In this document: piece after piece, positions 25,832 through 34,955 of the stretch | Numbering within the stretch: position 1 is the stretch's first letter | Layout: each line of letters begins with the position of its first letter | Source: Streptococcus pseudopneumoniae | GTDB taxonomy: Bacteria > Bacillota > Bacilli > Lactobacillales > Streptococcaceae | NCBI RefSeq assembly: GCF_001073085.1 | Contig: NZ_JVFV01000042.1 | Coordinates: 124,001 to 188,000 of the forward strand | DNA: 64,000 nucleotides | Direction of reading: 5' to 3' | Notes under the pieces: generated by a model | Told to the model about the DNA's origin: nothing | Seen by the model: the letters and a program-made list of their open reading frames with translations, nothing else | Databases searched by the model: none | Position numbers and translations under genes: made by a program

Positions 25832-25923
25832 GCATACTCTCCAATTCTTCCTACCATTTTAACACTTTTTTGAGGATATGAAAACTAGAAAAGCCTCTTC
25901 TGTAAGAGTTTGCTAAACTTAAT

Positions 25924-25955
25924 AAAAAAACACTACCAGAAAAAATCTAGTAGTG
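25924..25955 (-). terminator. msmK terminator
   Basis: Minus-strand stem CACTAC...GTAGTG followed by TTTTTTT. Confidence 0.8.
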
Positions 25956-25975
25956 CTCATTGATTTAAAACTATC

Positions 25976-27106
25976 TTAGTAAACTGTTTTTTCAGTTTCT
26001 ACATCGAAGAAGTGTGCTTTGTTCAAGTCAAATCCAAGTTCAACTGTTGCACCAGCTTGTAAGTAGTCACGAGCGTCAACTTTTGCAACGAATTCATCTT
26101 TACCAACTTGGCAATATAGGTGAGATTCTGAACCTAGCAATTCTGATACAGAGATCGTTGCTTTCACAACTGATTCTGGGAATGTTTCAAGGAAAGCAGG
26201 TTCTGCATTCACATCTTCTGGACGGATACCGAAGATCAATTCTTTACCATCGTAACCTTTTTCACGAAGAACTTTCAAAGCACCTTCTGGAACTTTCAAG
26301 TTAAAGCCGTCACCAACGATGTGGTCACCGTTCAATTTAACGTTGATAAAGTTCATAGCTGGACTTCCGATAAATCCTGCTACGAATTTGTTAACTGGGT
26401 TTTTGTAAACTTCTTGAGGAGTACCGATTTGTTCAACACGTCCGATAGTACCTGTACCAGCAGGGTTCTTAGTTGCTGACATGATAACGATACGGTCTGC
26501 AAGTGTCATCGCTTCTGTTTGGTCGTGAGTTACGTAGATAGTTGTAGCTCCGATACGACGGTGGATTTTAGCGATTTCAGCACGCATTGATACACGAAGT
26601 TTAGCATCCAAGTTTGACAAAGGTTCGTCCATCAAGAATACTTTGGCATCACGGACGATTGCACGACCCATGGCAACACGTTGACGTTGACCACCAGAAA
26701 GGTCAGCAGGTTTGCGTTCCAAGAATTCTTTCAAACCAAGAATTTCTGCTGCTTCTTGTACACGTTTGTCAATGTCTTCTTTACTGTATTTACGCAATTT
26801 CAAACCGAAGGCCATGTTATCGTATACAGTCATGTGTGGGTAAAGAGCGTAGTTTTGGAATACCATGGCGATGTCACGGTCTTTTGGAGCTACGTCATTG
26901 ACAACAACGCCATCGATAGATGCAGTACCTTCAGTGATGTCTTCAAGACCAGCAATCATACGAAGAGTAGTTGATTTACCACATCCTGAAGGTCCTACGA
27001 AAACGATAAACTCTTTGTCTTTGATGTTCAAGTTGAAATCTTCAACTGAATAGTGTTCGCTGTTTGGATATTTTTTGTAAATATTTTTAAGATTTAATTC
27101 TACCAT
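25976..27106 (-). CDS. msmK: Shared sugar ABC transporter ATPase MsmK (UgpC/MalK type)
   Basis: ATPase that energises several carbohydrate ABC importers in streptococci. It has 376 residues: ATPase domain with Walker A GPSGCGKST near 38-46, signature LSGGQRQR near 135, Walker B VFLMDEPLSNLD near 155, and a MalK-type C-terminal OB-fold regulatory domain (about 240-370). There are no adjacent permease or binding-protein genes, as expected for the orphan shared MsmK. A CcpA-type site overlaps its promoter. Confidence 0.95.
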   Translation of the reverse strand: MVELNLKNIYKKYPNSEHYSVEDFNLNIKDKEFIVFVGPSGCGKSTTLRMIAGLEDITEGTASIDGVVVNDVAPKDRDIAMVFQNYALYPHMTVYDNMAFGLKLRKYSKEDIDKRVQEAAEILGLKEFLERKPADLSGGQRQRVAMGRAIVRDAKVFLMDEPLSNLDAKLRVSMRAEIAKIHRRIGATTIYVTHDQTEAMTLADRIVIMSATKNPAGTGTIGRVEQIGTPQEVYKNPVNKFVAGFIGSPAMNFINVKLNGDHIVGDGFNLKVPEGALKVLREKGYDGKELIFGIRPEDVNAEPAFLETFPESVVKATISVSELLGSESHLYCQVGKDEFVAKVDARDYLQAGATVELGFDLNKAHFFDVETEKTVY

Positions 27107-27139
27107 TGTGGAGAACTCCTTTTGTCATTTGATAGTTTT

Positions 27140-27161
27140 ATTATAGATGAAAACGTTTTAC
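27140..27161 (-). promoter_or_regulatory. msmK promoter with cre-like site
   Basis: Minus-strand -10 TATAAT at 27140-27145. Just upstream is TGAAAACGTTTTA (27148-27160 on the plus strand), close to the CcpA cre consensus but imperfect at one end. Catabolite control of a sugar ATPase would make sense; this is inferred. Confidence 0.55.
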
Positions 27162-27219
27162 TTTTCTATGGCAAGGTGACCAAAAAAATAAAAAAGTTCT
27201 GTGCAACTTGCACAAAACT

Positions 27220-28089
27220 TTAGATTATATCTGGTAAAATCAACTGATAACACAAGGTGAGGTCAGTCAATTCTTTCAACTGAAGACCGGTCAATTCTTC
27301 CCATTTATCAATCTTGTACTGGAGAGAATTGCGATGCAGATACAGTTGTTGAGCTGTTTTTGTCAGGACTGCACTGTTTTCCCACAGTGAAAGGATGATT
27401 TCCTGAATCTGATCCTGGTCCACAATCATCCGATGCAGATATTCCTTGATCACTCGAAGATCCACAATTCTTTCACCCATACTCCACAGATAGAGTTGAG
27501 AAAAAGTATGGAAACCTTGATGCCCTTGTCGCCACCAGTTTTTGAACAAGTCACGTTCTGCTTTGATGAGATCTGACAGAGCCTGATGCCCTGTCTGTGA
27601 CCAGACCTGACCTAGCATGATGGATAAACGTACTCCAAAGTCATATTCTACTGCTTCCAAGGTATCCATCAAGATAGAACGAACAGAGGTGTATTTGTCC
27701 TGTTGGAGAACAAAAATGTAATCCTGCGCTCCCACCTGAAGCACTGTTTGACAATTTGGAAAGAGGGTTCCCATCATCTCTAACCAAGACGTCAAATTCT
27801 CCTGTTGGAAATAGGAAAGGTGGCAATAAACAAGCTGCAACTTTTTAAAGTTTTGCGGTGCCTGTCCCTTACCTTCGATCAGATAAGTATACCAAGGATT
27901 GAGGGAAATGGTTTGCTCCTGTTTGGTTAAGAGAGCTACCAGCTGTTTTTCACGCTCGCTAAGACTAGCTTCCTCAAGCAAAAGCCACTGATAATTTGAC
28001 AGAGGTAGACTTAGATAACCCTCTTTATCAACTGGCTGATCTAAGATTTTACCATCAGGAAACCAATCTAGTAGTTCTTTTGCAATCAT
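27220..28089 (-). CDS. PucR/CdaR-type transcriptional regulator
   Basis: Probable DNA-binding regulator of 289 residues. The C-terminal 60 residues form the PucR-type helix-turn-helix (LTKTAQQLYLHRNSLQYKIDKW); the rest is a poorly conserved sensor region with no recognised ligand pocket. ATG 28089 has GGAGG 8 bases upstream and is preferred to the in-frame start at 28119, which would overlap mrnC. It follows mrnC by 2 bases, so it is in the cysS-mrnC transcript. Its neighbour msmK suggests a sugar-related role, without proof. Confidence 0.75.
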   Translation of the reverse strand: MIAKELLDWFPDGKILDQPVDKEGYLSLPLSNYQWLLLEEASLSEREKQLVALLTKQEQTISLNPWYTYLIEGKGQAPQNFKKLQLVYCHLSYFQQENLTSWLEMMGTLFPNCQTVLQVGAQDYIFVLQQDKYTSVRSILMDTLEAVEYDFGVRLSIMLGQVWSQTGHQALSDLIKAERDLFKNWWRQGHQGFHTFSQLYLWSMGERIVDLRVIKEYLHRMIVDQDQIQEIILSLWENSAVLTKTAQQLYLHRNSLQYKIDKWEELTGLQLKELTDLTLCYQLILPDII

Positions 28090-28091
28090 CT

Positions 28092-28478
28092 CTAGCCCTC
28101 CACTTTTTGGATGCACCAAGAAATCAAGGTTTCAAGGCGCTCCACATTTCCTGTCATATGAAGATAGCCCATGACCGCTTCAAAACCCGTAGACATACGA
28201 TAGGTCACCACATCTGCGTTCTTTGCCTTGGTATGGCTATTGGTGTTACGGCCCCGTTTATAAATTTCTTCTTCTTTTTCCGTTAGGACTTCTTCTTCCA
28301 GCATAAGGGAAATCAAGTGTGCCTGAGCCTTGGCCGATACATACTTGGTCGCTTCTTGGTGGAGTTTATTGGGCTTGGTCATGCCTTTAAGAATGAGATG
28401 ACGACGAATATACATAGAATAAACTGCATCTCCTTCAAAAGCTAGAGCAATCCCGTTAATGAGATTGACATCAATCAC
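28092..28478 (-). CDS. mrnC: Mini-ribonuclease III
   Basis: Small RNase III-fold endonuclease without a double-stranded RNA-binding domain, known to mature 23S rRNA in Firmicutes. At 128 residues it carries [21 protein letters not shown] near 8-28 and the [12 protein letters not shown] segment near 76. Its start overlaps the cysS stop by 8 bases, the usual cysS-mrnC arrangement. Confidence 0.93.
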   Translation of the reverse strand: MIDVNLINGIALAFEGDAVYSMYIRRHLILKGMTKPNKLHQEATKYVSAKAQAHLISLMLEEEVLTEKEEEIYKRGRNTNSHTKAKNADVVTYRMSTGFEAVMGYLHMTGNVERLETLISWCIQKVEG

Positions 28479-29814
28479 GTGTCCACCTCACTCCATCCTT
28501 GGTATCAAGCAATTTAATCCCTTGTGCAGCTAGTTGGTCACGGATTTGGTCAGCTGTTGCAAAGTCTTTATTGGCACGTGCTTCTTGACGTTTTTGGATC
28601 AAGGCTTCAATCTCTTCATCCAAAACTTCCTCAACAAAGACCACTCCAAAGACTTCTAACATAGCTGCAAGAGTTTCCTTGACAGCCGCATCATAGTTTC
28701 CTGAGTTGATCCACTTGGCCATTTCAAAGACAACGGTGATTCCGTTAGCTGTATTGAAATCTTCATCCATGGCAGCCACAAACTTGTCTTTAAATGCTTG
28801 CAACTCCCCCTCATCTACAGTTCCAGTAAATGGTTGTTCATAGGTGTTCTTCAAATACTTGAGATTTGTCTCCGCATCACGCACTGCTTTTTCCGTAAAA
28901 TTGATAGGCTTACGGTAGTGCTGAGTCGCAAAGAAGAAACGCAATACTTGGCCGTCGATCGTTTCAAGGGCATCGTGTACCGTAATGAAGTTACCCAAAG
29001 ACTTAGACATCTTGACATTGTCGATATTGACAAAACCATTGTGCATCCAGTAGTTGGCAAAGGTCTTGCCTGTTTTAGCTTCAGACTGGGCAATTTCGTT
29101 GGTATGGTGAGGAAACTCAAGGTCAGCTCCACCACCGTGAATATCGATGGTATCACCCAAAATCTCCGTTGACATGACCGAACATTCGATATGCCAGCCT
29201 GGACGTCCAGGTCCCCAAGGACTGTCCCAAGAAATCTCACCTGGTTTAGCAGATTTCCAAAGAGCAAAGTCTACAGGATTTTCCTTGCGAGCTGTTTCCT
29301 CATCTGTACGACCTGAAGCACCTAGTTCCAAGTCTTCTAGGGTTTTATTGGCCAACTTAGCATAGTTATGAGATTTTTCCACACGGAAATAGACATCTCC
29401 TTGACTCTCATAAGCATAGCCCTTTTCAATCAAATCAACAACAAAACGAATAATATCATCCATAAACTCGACTACACGAGGATGACGAGTTGCAGGCTTA
29501 ACACCTAAAGCCGTCACGTCCTCACGAAAGGCAGCAATGTACTTGTCCGCTACTTCTTGAGGTGTGATGCCTTCTTCCTTGGCTCGGTTGATAATCTTGT
29601 CATCTACATCGGTAAAGTTGGAAATGTAGGCAACCTCATAACCACGGTACTCAAAGTAGCGACGAATAGTATCAAAAGCCACCGTCGAACGGGCATTCCC
29701 CACGTGGATATAATTATAAACCGTTGGCCCACAGACATACATCTTAACCTTGCCGTCCTCAATCGGGACAAATTCTCGCAAATCACGAGACATGGTGTCA
29801 TAGATTTTAATCAT
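28471..29814 (-). CDS. cysS: Cysteinyl-tRNA synthetase
   Basis: Class I synthetase that charges tRNA-Cys. It has 447 residues with [16 protein letters not shown] (HIGH-type motif) near 28-43, zinc ligands in HIECSVMS and HTNEIAQSE, and KMSKS near 268-272. The start at 29814 (MIKIYDTM) matches homologues; an in-frame ATG at 29844 would add ten residues, and neither has a strong ribosome-binding site. No T-box was found upstream, only hairpins. Confidence 0.95.
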   Translation of the reverse strand: MIKIYDTMSRDLREFVPIEDGKVKMYVCGPTVYNYIHVGNARSTVAFDTIRRYFEYRGYEVAYISNFTDVDDKIINRAKEEGITPQEVADKYIAAFREDVTALGVKPATRHPRVVEFMDDIIRFVVDLIEKGYAYESQGDVYFRVEKSHNYAKLANKTLEDLELGASGRTDEETARKENPVDFALWKSAKPGEISWDSPWGPGRPGWHIECSVMSTEILGDTIDIHGGGADLEFPHHTNEIAQSEAKTGKTFANYWMHNGFVNIDNVKMSKSLGNFITVHDALETIDGQVLRFFFATQHYRKPINFTEKAVRDAETNLKYLKNTYEQPFTGTVDEGELQAFKDKFVAAMDEDFNTANGITVVFEMAKWINSGNYDAAVKETLAAMLEVFGVVFVEEVLDEEIEALIQKRQEARANKDFATADQIRDQLAAQGIKLLDTKDGVRWTRD

Positions 29815-29948
29815 AAAATAATAGTCAGGAAAGCTAAAATTCATAAACAGATATTTTCATAACTAACTGTTCAACTAAATTTTAGTCCGATTGCCTGTCA
29901 CAAATCGGATTTCCTTGCTCCTTTCTAAACATAAAAGAAGAATACAGT

Positions 29949-30009
29949 AAAAAGATGAAGGGAGTCACTACGGAAGTTTTATTGCTATGTTTTCCGTTAG
30001 GCTCCCTTC
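29949..30009 (-). terminator. Long hairpin terminator between the nucleoside phosphorylase gene and cysS
   Basis: Minus strand: GAAGGGAG...CTCCCTTC outer stem, inner ACGGAA/TTCCGT, then ATCTTTTT. It probably ends the pnp-cysE-phosphorylase transcript. It lacks T-box sequence. Confidence 0.7.
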
Positions 30010-30037
30010 CTTTCTTGTTTCGAATTTATCGTAAAGA

Positions 30038-30802
30038 CTAGTCAACTAACTCTTGAGCAATAACTAGGGCTATCTCAAAGAAAGTCATAGCATCCGCTTT
30101 TCTATACTCTCGTCTTGCATCCCATTCGTGATTTTGATGGTCGACATAGTCAGCTGTGTAGAAAAACTGATAGACATTGGCTAGTCGATATTGGGCCCAG
30201 GCCATGATAGCTGAAGCTTCCATATCTACAACTCTAGCTCCTGCTGCTAGTCTTCGTTTGACCTTAGCAGCTGTCTCACGATAGAAGGCATCTGTGGTCC
30301 AAGACTTTGTTCGAATATGCTCAATGCCGGCTTTATCCAAGGCTTTTTCCATAGTTAAGAGTAGAGATTGCTCATAGACTATTTCATCACTTGCTGGAGC
30401 ATAGTGATAACTAGTACCTTCATCACGTAAAGCCGAGCTTGGTAGGATAATCTTATCTGCTTCAATAGACTGGTCTAGAACTCCGCAAGATCCTAAAACG
30501 ATAAAGTTCTTAAATCCTCTTGCTTTGAGTTCTTCTAAAAGTCCAACAACCATTGGAGCTCCAATAAGAGCCATAGCAACTGCTACCTTACTCCCATCTT
30601 TTTCATAGATATACCATGGCAGTTTACCATTTAGATTGGTAAGATAGCCACCTTCGTAGACACCATCTATCTGCTTTACTCGTTCAAGGATCTCTCCATT
30701 AAAAGACAAGATAATGGTATCACAGATTTCTCCACCACTACGGAGGCTTCGATCAGTTGGCTCTATAACAGCAGGTACATTTTCAAATTCTTCTAATAGC
30801 AT
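30038..30802 (-). CDS. Nucleoside phosphorylase family protein (uridine phosphorylase-like)
   Basis: Cytoplasmic enzyme of the PNP/UDP phosphorylase fold, probably acting in nucleoside salvage. It has 254 residues with the phosphate-loop-like segment VLGSCGVLD near 103, LPSSALRDEGTSYHYAP near 121 and the nucleoside-binding VVDMEASAIMAWA near 190. The exact substrate (uridine, purine nucleoside or another) cannot be set from sequence. GGAGG lies before the ATG. It follows cysE by 34 bases in the pnp-cysE unit. Confidence 0.82.
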   Translation of the reverse strand: MLLEEFENVPAVIEPTDRSLRSGGEICDTIILSFNGEILERVKQIDGVYEGGYLTNLNGKLPWYIYEKDGSKVAVAMALIGAPMVVGLLEELKARGFKNFIVLGSCGVLDQSIEADKIILPSSALRDEGTSYHYAPASDEIVYEQSLLLTMEKALDKAGIEHIRTKSWTTDAFYRETAAKVKRRLAAGARVVDMEASAIMAWAQYRLANVYQFFYTADYVDHQNHEWDARREYRKADAMTFFEIALVIAQELVD

Positions 30803-30836
30803 CGACCTAACCTCCTAATTAAAGAGTCACTTCTCA

Positions 30837-31454
30837 TTACAAACCTGACGATCTATGACTGACATCTCTCGCCTGCTCAAGCTTATTGACGTAGTATTCC
30901 CGTTTTACTTCAACTTCATGAATAGTAAGCTCATCTTTTTGCCCATGAACGCGGACAATCTTGGCTGGAATACCGACGACTGTTACATCACTAGGTACAT
31001 CTGCCACAACTACCGCTGCAGCACCGACCTTGGCATTTTCACCTATTTCAACAGGTCCAATGACTTGGGCATGAGCAGAGATGAGAACACCTTTACGAAT
31101 GGTTGGATGGCGTTTGCCACAATCCTTCCCAGTCCCACCAAGGGTTACCCCATGATAGAGGAGTACTCCCTTTTCAACGATGGCCGTTTCCCCAATGACC
31201 AAACCTGCCCCATGGTCAATAAAGACACCTGATTCTATCTGAGCTCCGGGGTGAATCTCAATCTGAGTCCAAAAACGCCAAAACTGGCTGTGCATGCGAG
31301 CTAAAAGCTTGAAACCGTGCTTCCAGAGAAAATGGGAGAGACGGTGGGCAGCCAAGGCTTTGACACCAGGATAGGTCAATAAAACCTCTAAAGTGGTGCG
31401 AGCCGCTGGATCATTTTCTTTTACGATATCAATGGTTTCACGCCACCATCCCAT
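30837..31454 (-). CDS. cysE: Serine O-acetyltransferase
   Basis: First enzyme of cysteine synthesis: serine plus acetyl-CoA gives O-acetylserine. It has 205 residues, with an N-terminal helical domain and a left-handed beta-helix of hexapeptide repeats (about 75-175) including the active-site DHGAGLVIGET and LYHGVTLGGTGK. AAAGGAG lies 6 bases before the ATG. It follows pnp by 14 bases. Confidence 0.95.
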   Translation of the reverse strand: MGWWRETIDIVKENDPAARTTLEVLLTYPGVKALAAHRLSHFLWKHGFKLLARMHSQFWRFWTQIEIHPGAQIESGVFIDHGAGLVIGETAIVEKGVLLYHGVTLGGTGKDCGKRHPTIRKGVLISAHAQVIGPVEIGENAKVGAAAVVVADVPSDVTVVGIPAKIVRVHGQKDELTIHEVEVKREYYVNKLEQARDVSHRSSGL

Positions 31455-31468
31455 ACATTTCTCCTTTC

Positions 31469-33691
31469 TTATTCTGAGTCTTTTGGTGCTTCTGTAGTTT
31501 CTTTCTTAGGTTTGTGGTCCTTGTGGTGGTGACGAGGACGATCGCCATGACGATGACCTTTATCCCCTTTTTCTTCTGAACGTTCAGGTTTTGGCGGACG
31601 TGGCAAGAGTGCCTTCATAGAAGCATCTACACGACCTTTTTCATCGATCTTAAGAACCTTCACATCTACAAAATCACCAATTTGAACTAAATCTTCTACA
31701 TTATTGGTACGTGTCCAAGCCATTTCAGAGATGTGTACAAGGGCATCTGTCTTGTCAAAGAGGTTGACAAAGGCACCAAATTTCTCGATACGAACAACTT
31801 TGGCATGGTAGACTTCGTCCACTTTAGCTTCACGAACCAAACCAGCAATGATTTCTTTGGTACGGTTAATGGCAGCTTGGTCGCTAGAGTAGATAGACAC
31901 GTTACCTTCTTCGTCGATATCAATCTTAACTCCTGTTTCAGCGATAATCTTATCAATCGTTTCTCCACCTTTACCGATGACAATCTTAATCTTGTCCACA
32001 TCAATCTTGATGGTATCAATTTTCGGAGCAGTTGGAGCCAATTCTGGACGAACTTCTGGAATGGTAGCTTCGATGACGTCAAGGATTTCAAAACGAGCTT
32101 TCTTGGCTTGAGCAAGAGCTTCTGTCAAGATTTCTGCAGTAATCCCTTGAATCTTGATATCCATTTGAAGGGCTGTAATCCCATCACGAGTACCTGCAAC
32201 CTTGAAGTCCATGTCTCCAAAGTGGTCTTCCAAACCTTGGATATCTGTCAATACTGTATAGTTGTTTCCATCTGAGATAAGACCCATAGCAATACCAGCT
32301 ACTGGCGCCTTGATTGGCACACCACCAGCCATAAGGGCAAGTGTTCCCGCACAAATAGAGGCTTGAGAAGAAGAACCGTTTGATTCCAATACTTCTGCTA
32401 CTAGACGAATCGCATATGGGAATTCTTCCAAGCTTGGCAATACTTGAGCAAGGGCACGTTCACCGAGAGCACCGTGACCAATTTCACGACGACCAGGTGC
32501 ACCGTAACGACCAGTTTCACCTACAGAGTATTGTGGGAAGTTATAGTGGTGCATAAAGCGTTTCTTGTACTCTGGATCCAAACCATCGATGATTTGCGTT
32601 TCACCCATTGGCGCCAAAGTCAAGATAGAAAGAGCTTGCGTTTGTCCACGAGTGAAGAGACCTGAACCGTGTACGCGAGGAAGGAAATCAACAACCGCAT
32701 CCAAAGGACGGATTTCATCAACCTTACGGCCGTCAGGACGAACCTTGTCTTCAGTGATCAAACGGCGCACTTCAGCATGTTCCATTTGTTCCAAGATTTC
32801 AGCCACATCACGCATGATACGGTCAAATTCTTCGTGGTCTGCATATTTTTCTTCGTAAACTGCTGTTACTTGATCTTTTACTGCTTGAGTCGCAGCTTCA
32901 CGCGCCAATTTTTCTTCAACTTGAACAGCTTTTTGAAGGTCACTGTTGTAGGCTGCGATGATTTCAGCTTGCAATTCAGCATCTACATGAAGCAATTCTA
33001 CTTCTGCTTTTTCTTTACCAACTGCCGCAACGATTTCTTCTTGGAAGGCAATCAATTCTTTGACTGCTTCATGCCCTTTAAGAAGAGCTTCCAACATGAT
33101 TTCTTCTGACAATTCTTTGGCACCAGACTCAACCATGTTGATAGCGTGCTTGGTACCAGCTACTGTCAATTCAAGAAGCGAACGCTCTGCTTGTTCTTGA
33201 CTTGGGTTGATGATGAATTGGCCATCTACATAACCCACTTGTACCCCAGCGATTGGTCCGTCAAATGGAATATCTGAGATAGACAAGGCCAATGATGAAC
33301 CAAACATAGCTGCCATTGGTGCAGATGCATTTTCATCGTAAGAAAGAACCGTATTGATCACTTGCACTTCATTACGGAAACCTTCCGCAAACATTGGACG
33401 GATTGGACGGTCGATCAAACGCGCTGTCAAAGTCGCATCCGTTGAAGGACGTCCTTCACGTTTCATAAAGCCACCAGGAAACTTCCCAGCCGCATACATT
33501 TTTTCTTCGTAGTTGACTTGGAGTGGGAAGAAATCCCCAGTTGCCATCTTTTTAGACATAACGGCCGCAGTCAAGACAGTTGACTCACCATAACGCACGA
33601 CAACAGCACCATTTGCTTGCTTAGCAACCTGGCCAGTCTCTACAATCAACTCACGACCCGCAAAAGTCGTTTGAAACACTTGTTTTGTCAT
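31469..33691 (-). CDS. pnp: Polyribonucleotide nucleotidyltransferase (PNPase)
   Basis: Phosphorolytic 3'-5' exoribonuclease of the RNA degradosome. It has 740 residues: two RNase PH domains with a helical linker, a KH domain ([11 protein letters not shown] near 565), an S1 domain (about 620-690) and a His/Lys-rich tail ([17 protein letters not shown]). Start 33691 follows AAAGGGG by about 6 bases; the in-frame start at 33742 is not supported. The 5' leader of about 240 bases contains an inverted copy of the rpsO-associated structured element. Confidence 0.96.
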   Translation of the reverse strand: MTKQVFQTTFAGRELIVETGQVAKQANGAVVVRYGESTVLTAAVMSKKMATGDFFPLQVNYEEKMYAAGKFPGGFMKREGRPSTDATLTARLIDRPIRPMFAEGFRNEVQVINTVLSYDENASAPMAAMFGSSLALSISDIPFDGPIAGVQVGYVDGQFIINPSQEQAERSLLELTVAGTKHAINMVESGAKELSEEIMLEALLKGHEAVKELIAFQEEIVAAVGKEKAEVELLHVDAELQAEIIAAYNSDLQKAVQVEEKLAREAATQAVKDQVTAVYEEKYADHEEFDRIMRDVAEILEQMEHAEVRRLITEDKVRPDGRKVDEIRPLDAVVDFLPRVHGSGLFTRGQTQALSILTLAPMGETQIIDGLDPEYKKRFMHHYNFPQYSVGETGRYGAPGRREIGHGALGERALAQVLPSLEEFPYAIRLVAEVLESNGSSSQASICAGTLALMAGGVPIKAPVAGIAMGLISDGNNYTVLTDIQGLEDHFGDMDFKVAGTRDGITALQMDIKIQGITAEILTEALAQAKKARFEILDVIEATIPEVRPELAPTAPKIDTIKIDVDKIKIVIGKGGETIDKIIAETGVKIDIDEEGNVSIYSSDQAAINRTKEIIAGLVREAKVDEVYHAKVVRIEKFGAFVNLFDKTDALVHISEMAWTRTNNVEDLVQIGDFVDVKVLKIDEKGRVDASMKALLPRPPKPERSEEKGDKGHRHGDRPRHHHKDHKPKKETTEAPKDSE

Positions 33692-33740
33692 TTTAATCCC
33701 CTTTGGATTGATAATATTATACGCCTTGCCTACAAAGATC

Positions 33741-33870
33741 AAGATACCAAGCCGTTAAGCAACTCAAAGGAAAATAGGAAATCGAACGACGGAGCGAATG
33801 CTCCTAGGTAGATTTATCTTTTTCCACAGAGTTGTAGGCGTGTTCAATTACTCATGATATTTTGGACATT
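33741..33870 (+). repeat. Structured element, copy E4, in the pnp leader (opposite strand)
   Basis: On the plus strand: AAGATACC, GCC/GGC and CAACTC/GAGTTG nested stems, core GGAAAATAGGAAATCGAACGAC, hairpin GGAGC-gaat-GCTCC, then TAGGTAGATTTATCTTTTT and GTGTTCAATT. This is the same plan as the rpsO copies. Relative to pnp it is inverted, so the pnp leader RNA carries its complement. Confidence 0.65.
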
Positions 33871-33939
33871 TAGAGTTGAGTTTTTGCAACCTTAATAACT
33901 TAAATACCCTCATCTTTGTATCAAGTACGTACAGAGTCT

Positions 33940-33948
33940 ATTTTATCA
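33940..33948 (-). promoter_or_regulatory. pnp promoter, extended -10
   Basis: Minus strand TGATAAAAT (33948 to 33940). No clear -35. It implies a leader of about 240 bases. Confidence 0.5.
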
Positions 33949-33980
33949 TATTTTTCTTAAAAAGTGCTGGCTTTTCTATT

Positions 33981-34016
33981 AAAAAGGAACCATTCCTCCA
34001 TGAAAAGAAGAATGGT
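33981..34016 (-). terminator. metE-metF terminator
   Basis: Minus-strand stem ACCATTC/GAATGGT with CCTTTTT tail, downstream of metF. Confidence 0.75.
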
Positions 34017-34026
34017 TTGCTTTTTA

Positions 34027-34893
34027 TTATCCTAAAGACTGATGATTGAACAAGGCATGGGTTGCTTGGTGGATATATTGGGCAGTTTCTGCATTGTTCA
34101 TAGTGTAAAGATGCACACCTGCTACGTCTTGCGTTACCAAGTCCACGATTTGGTCTACGGCATAGGCAAGTCCTGCTGCTCTGAGTGACTCAGGGTCATT
34201 CTCATACTTGTCCAAGATAGCCTTAAACTTACGTGGAAGATGAATATTCTCACAAGTCTTCAAGAGACGAAGCGCTTGGTTACGGTTGAGGATTGGCATG
34301 ATCCCTGCATGAATGGGCACATCAATCCCAGCCAAGGTACACTTGTCTTGGAAATCGTAGAAACGCTCATTGTCAAAGAAAAGCTGAGTTACAAGACTTG
34401 AGCAGCCTGCATCCACTTTTTTCTTGAGATTTTGAATATCTGAGATTTGGTTTGGCGAATCAGGATGTCCCTCAGGATAACAAGCACCAATGATATCAAA
34501 GTGTGGCGCCTGCTCCTTGATAAATTCAATCAGGTCTGTCGCATAACGGAAATCCTTCTGTGGCTCAACACCTGGAATGATATCTCCACGAAGAGCCAAG
34601 ATTTTCTGTACTCCCACCTTATCTAAATCTACAATTGTCTCAGCCACCTTGTCCTTGGTCAAGTAAATGGCTGGCAAGTGAGCAATGGTTGGAATCTCCA
34701 AATCATTTTGGATATAGTCAGCCAAACGAACCGTCGTCTCTTTGATATTAAATTTATTATTGCTAGCAGTCACACTGATGAAGTGTGGGGCCAAGTCCTG
34801 CATATCTTTCAGGGCTGCAATAATTTTGTCATTGCCTACTGCTGGGTTTGGAGGGAAAACTTCAAATGAGAGGGACGGTGTTTGACGTGACAT
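34027..34893 (-). CDS. metF: Methylenetetrahydrofolate reductase
   Basis: Flavoenzyme that makes 5-methyl-tetrahydrofolate, the methyl donor for methionine synthesis. It is a single-domain TIM barrel of 288 residues with the N-terminal SFEVFPPNP, ALRGDI near 99, GACYPEGHPDS near 137 and the LFFDN motif near 169. It lies 62 bases after metE on the same strand, with no terminator between, so it supplies the cofactor for MetE from the same transcript. Confidence 0.95.
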   Translation of the reverse strand: MSRQTPSLSFEVFPPNPAVGNDKIIAALKDMQDLAPHFISVTASNNKFNIKETTVRLADYIQNDLEIPTIAHLPAIYLTKDKVAETIVDLDKVGVQKILALRGDIIPGVEPQKDFRYATDLIEFIKEQAPHFDIIGACYPEGHPDSPNQISDIQNLKKKVDAGCSSLVTQLFFDNERFYDFQDKCTLAGIDVPIHAGIMPILNRNQALRLLKTCENIHLPRKFKAILDKYENDPESLRAAGLAYAVDQIVDLVTQDVAGVHLYTMNNAETAQYIHQATHALFNHQSLG

Positions 34894-34955
34894 ATGTATG
34901 AACCTTTTCTAGTTGATTTCTTACTGATCAACCATGTATGGAGAAATGTCTTTTC

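Noticed and set aside
29845-30010. Possible T-box upstream of cysS
   Set aside because: Strong hairpins are present, but no GGTGGNACCNCG T-box sequence; the main hairpin fits a plain terminator of the upstream gene.
31733-32275. 180-codon frame antisense to pnp
   Set aside because: Shadow frame opposite the KH and RNase PH domains; Asn/Phe-rich translation typical of antisense frames in this genome.
33741-33870. tRNA-like GTGTTCAATT segment in element E4
   Set aside because: No acceptor stem, anticodon arm or CCA end could be drawn around it.
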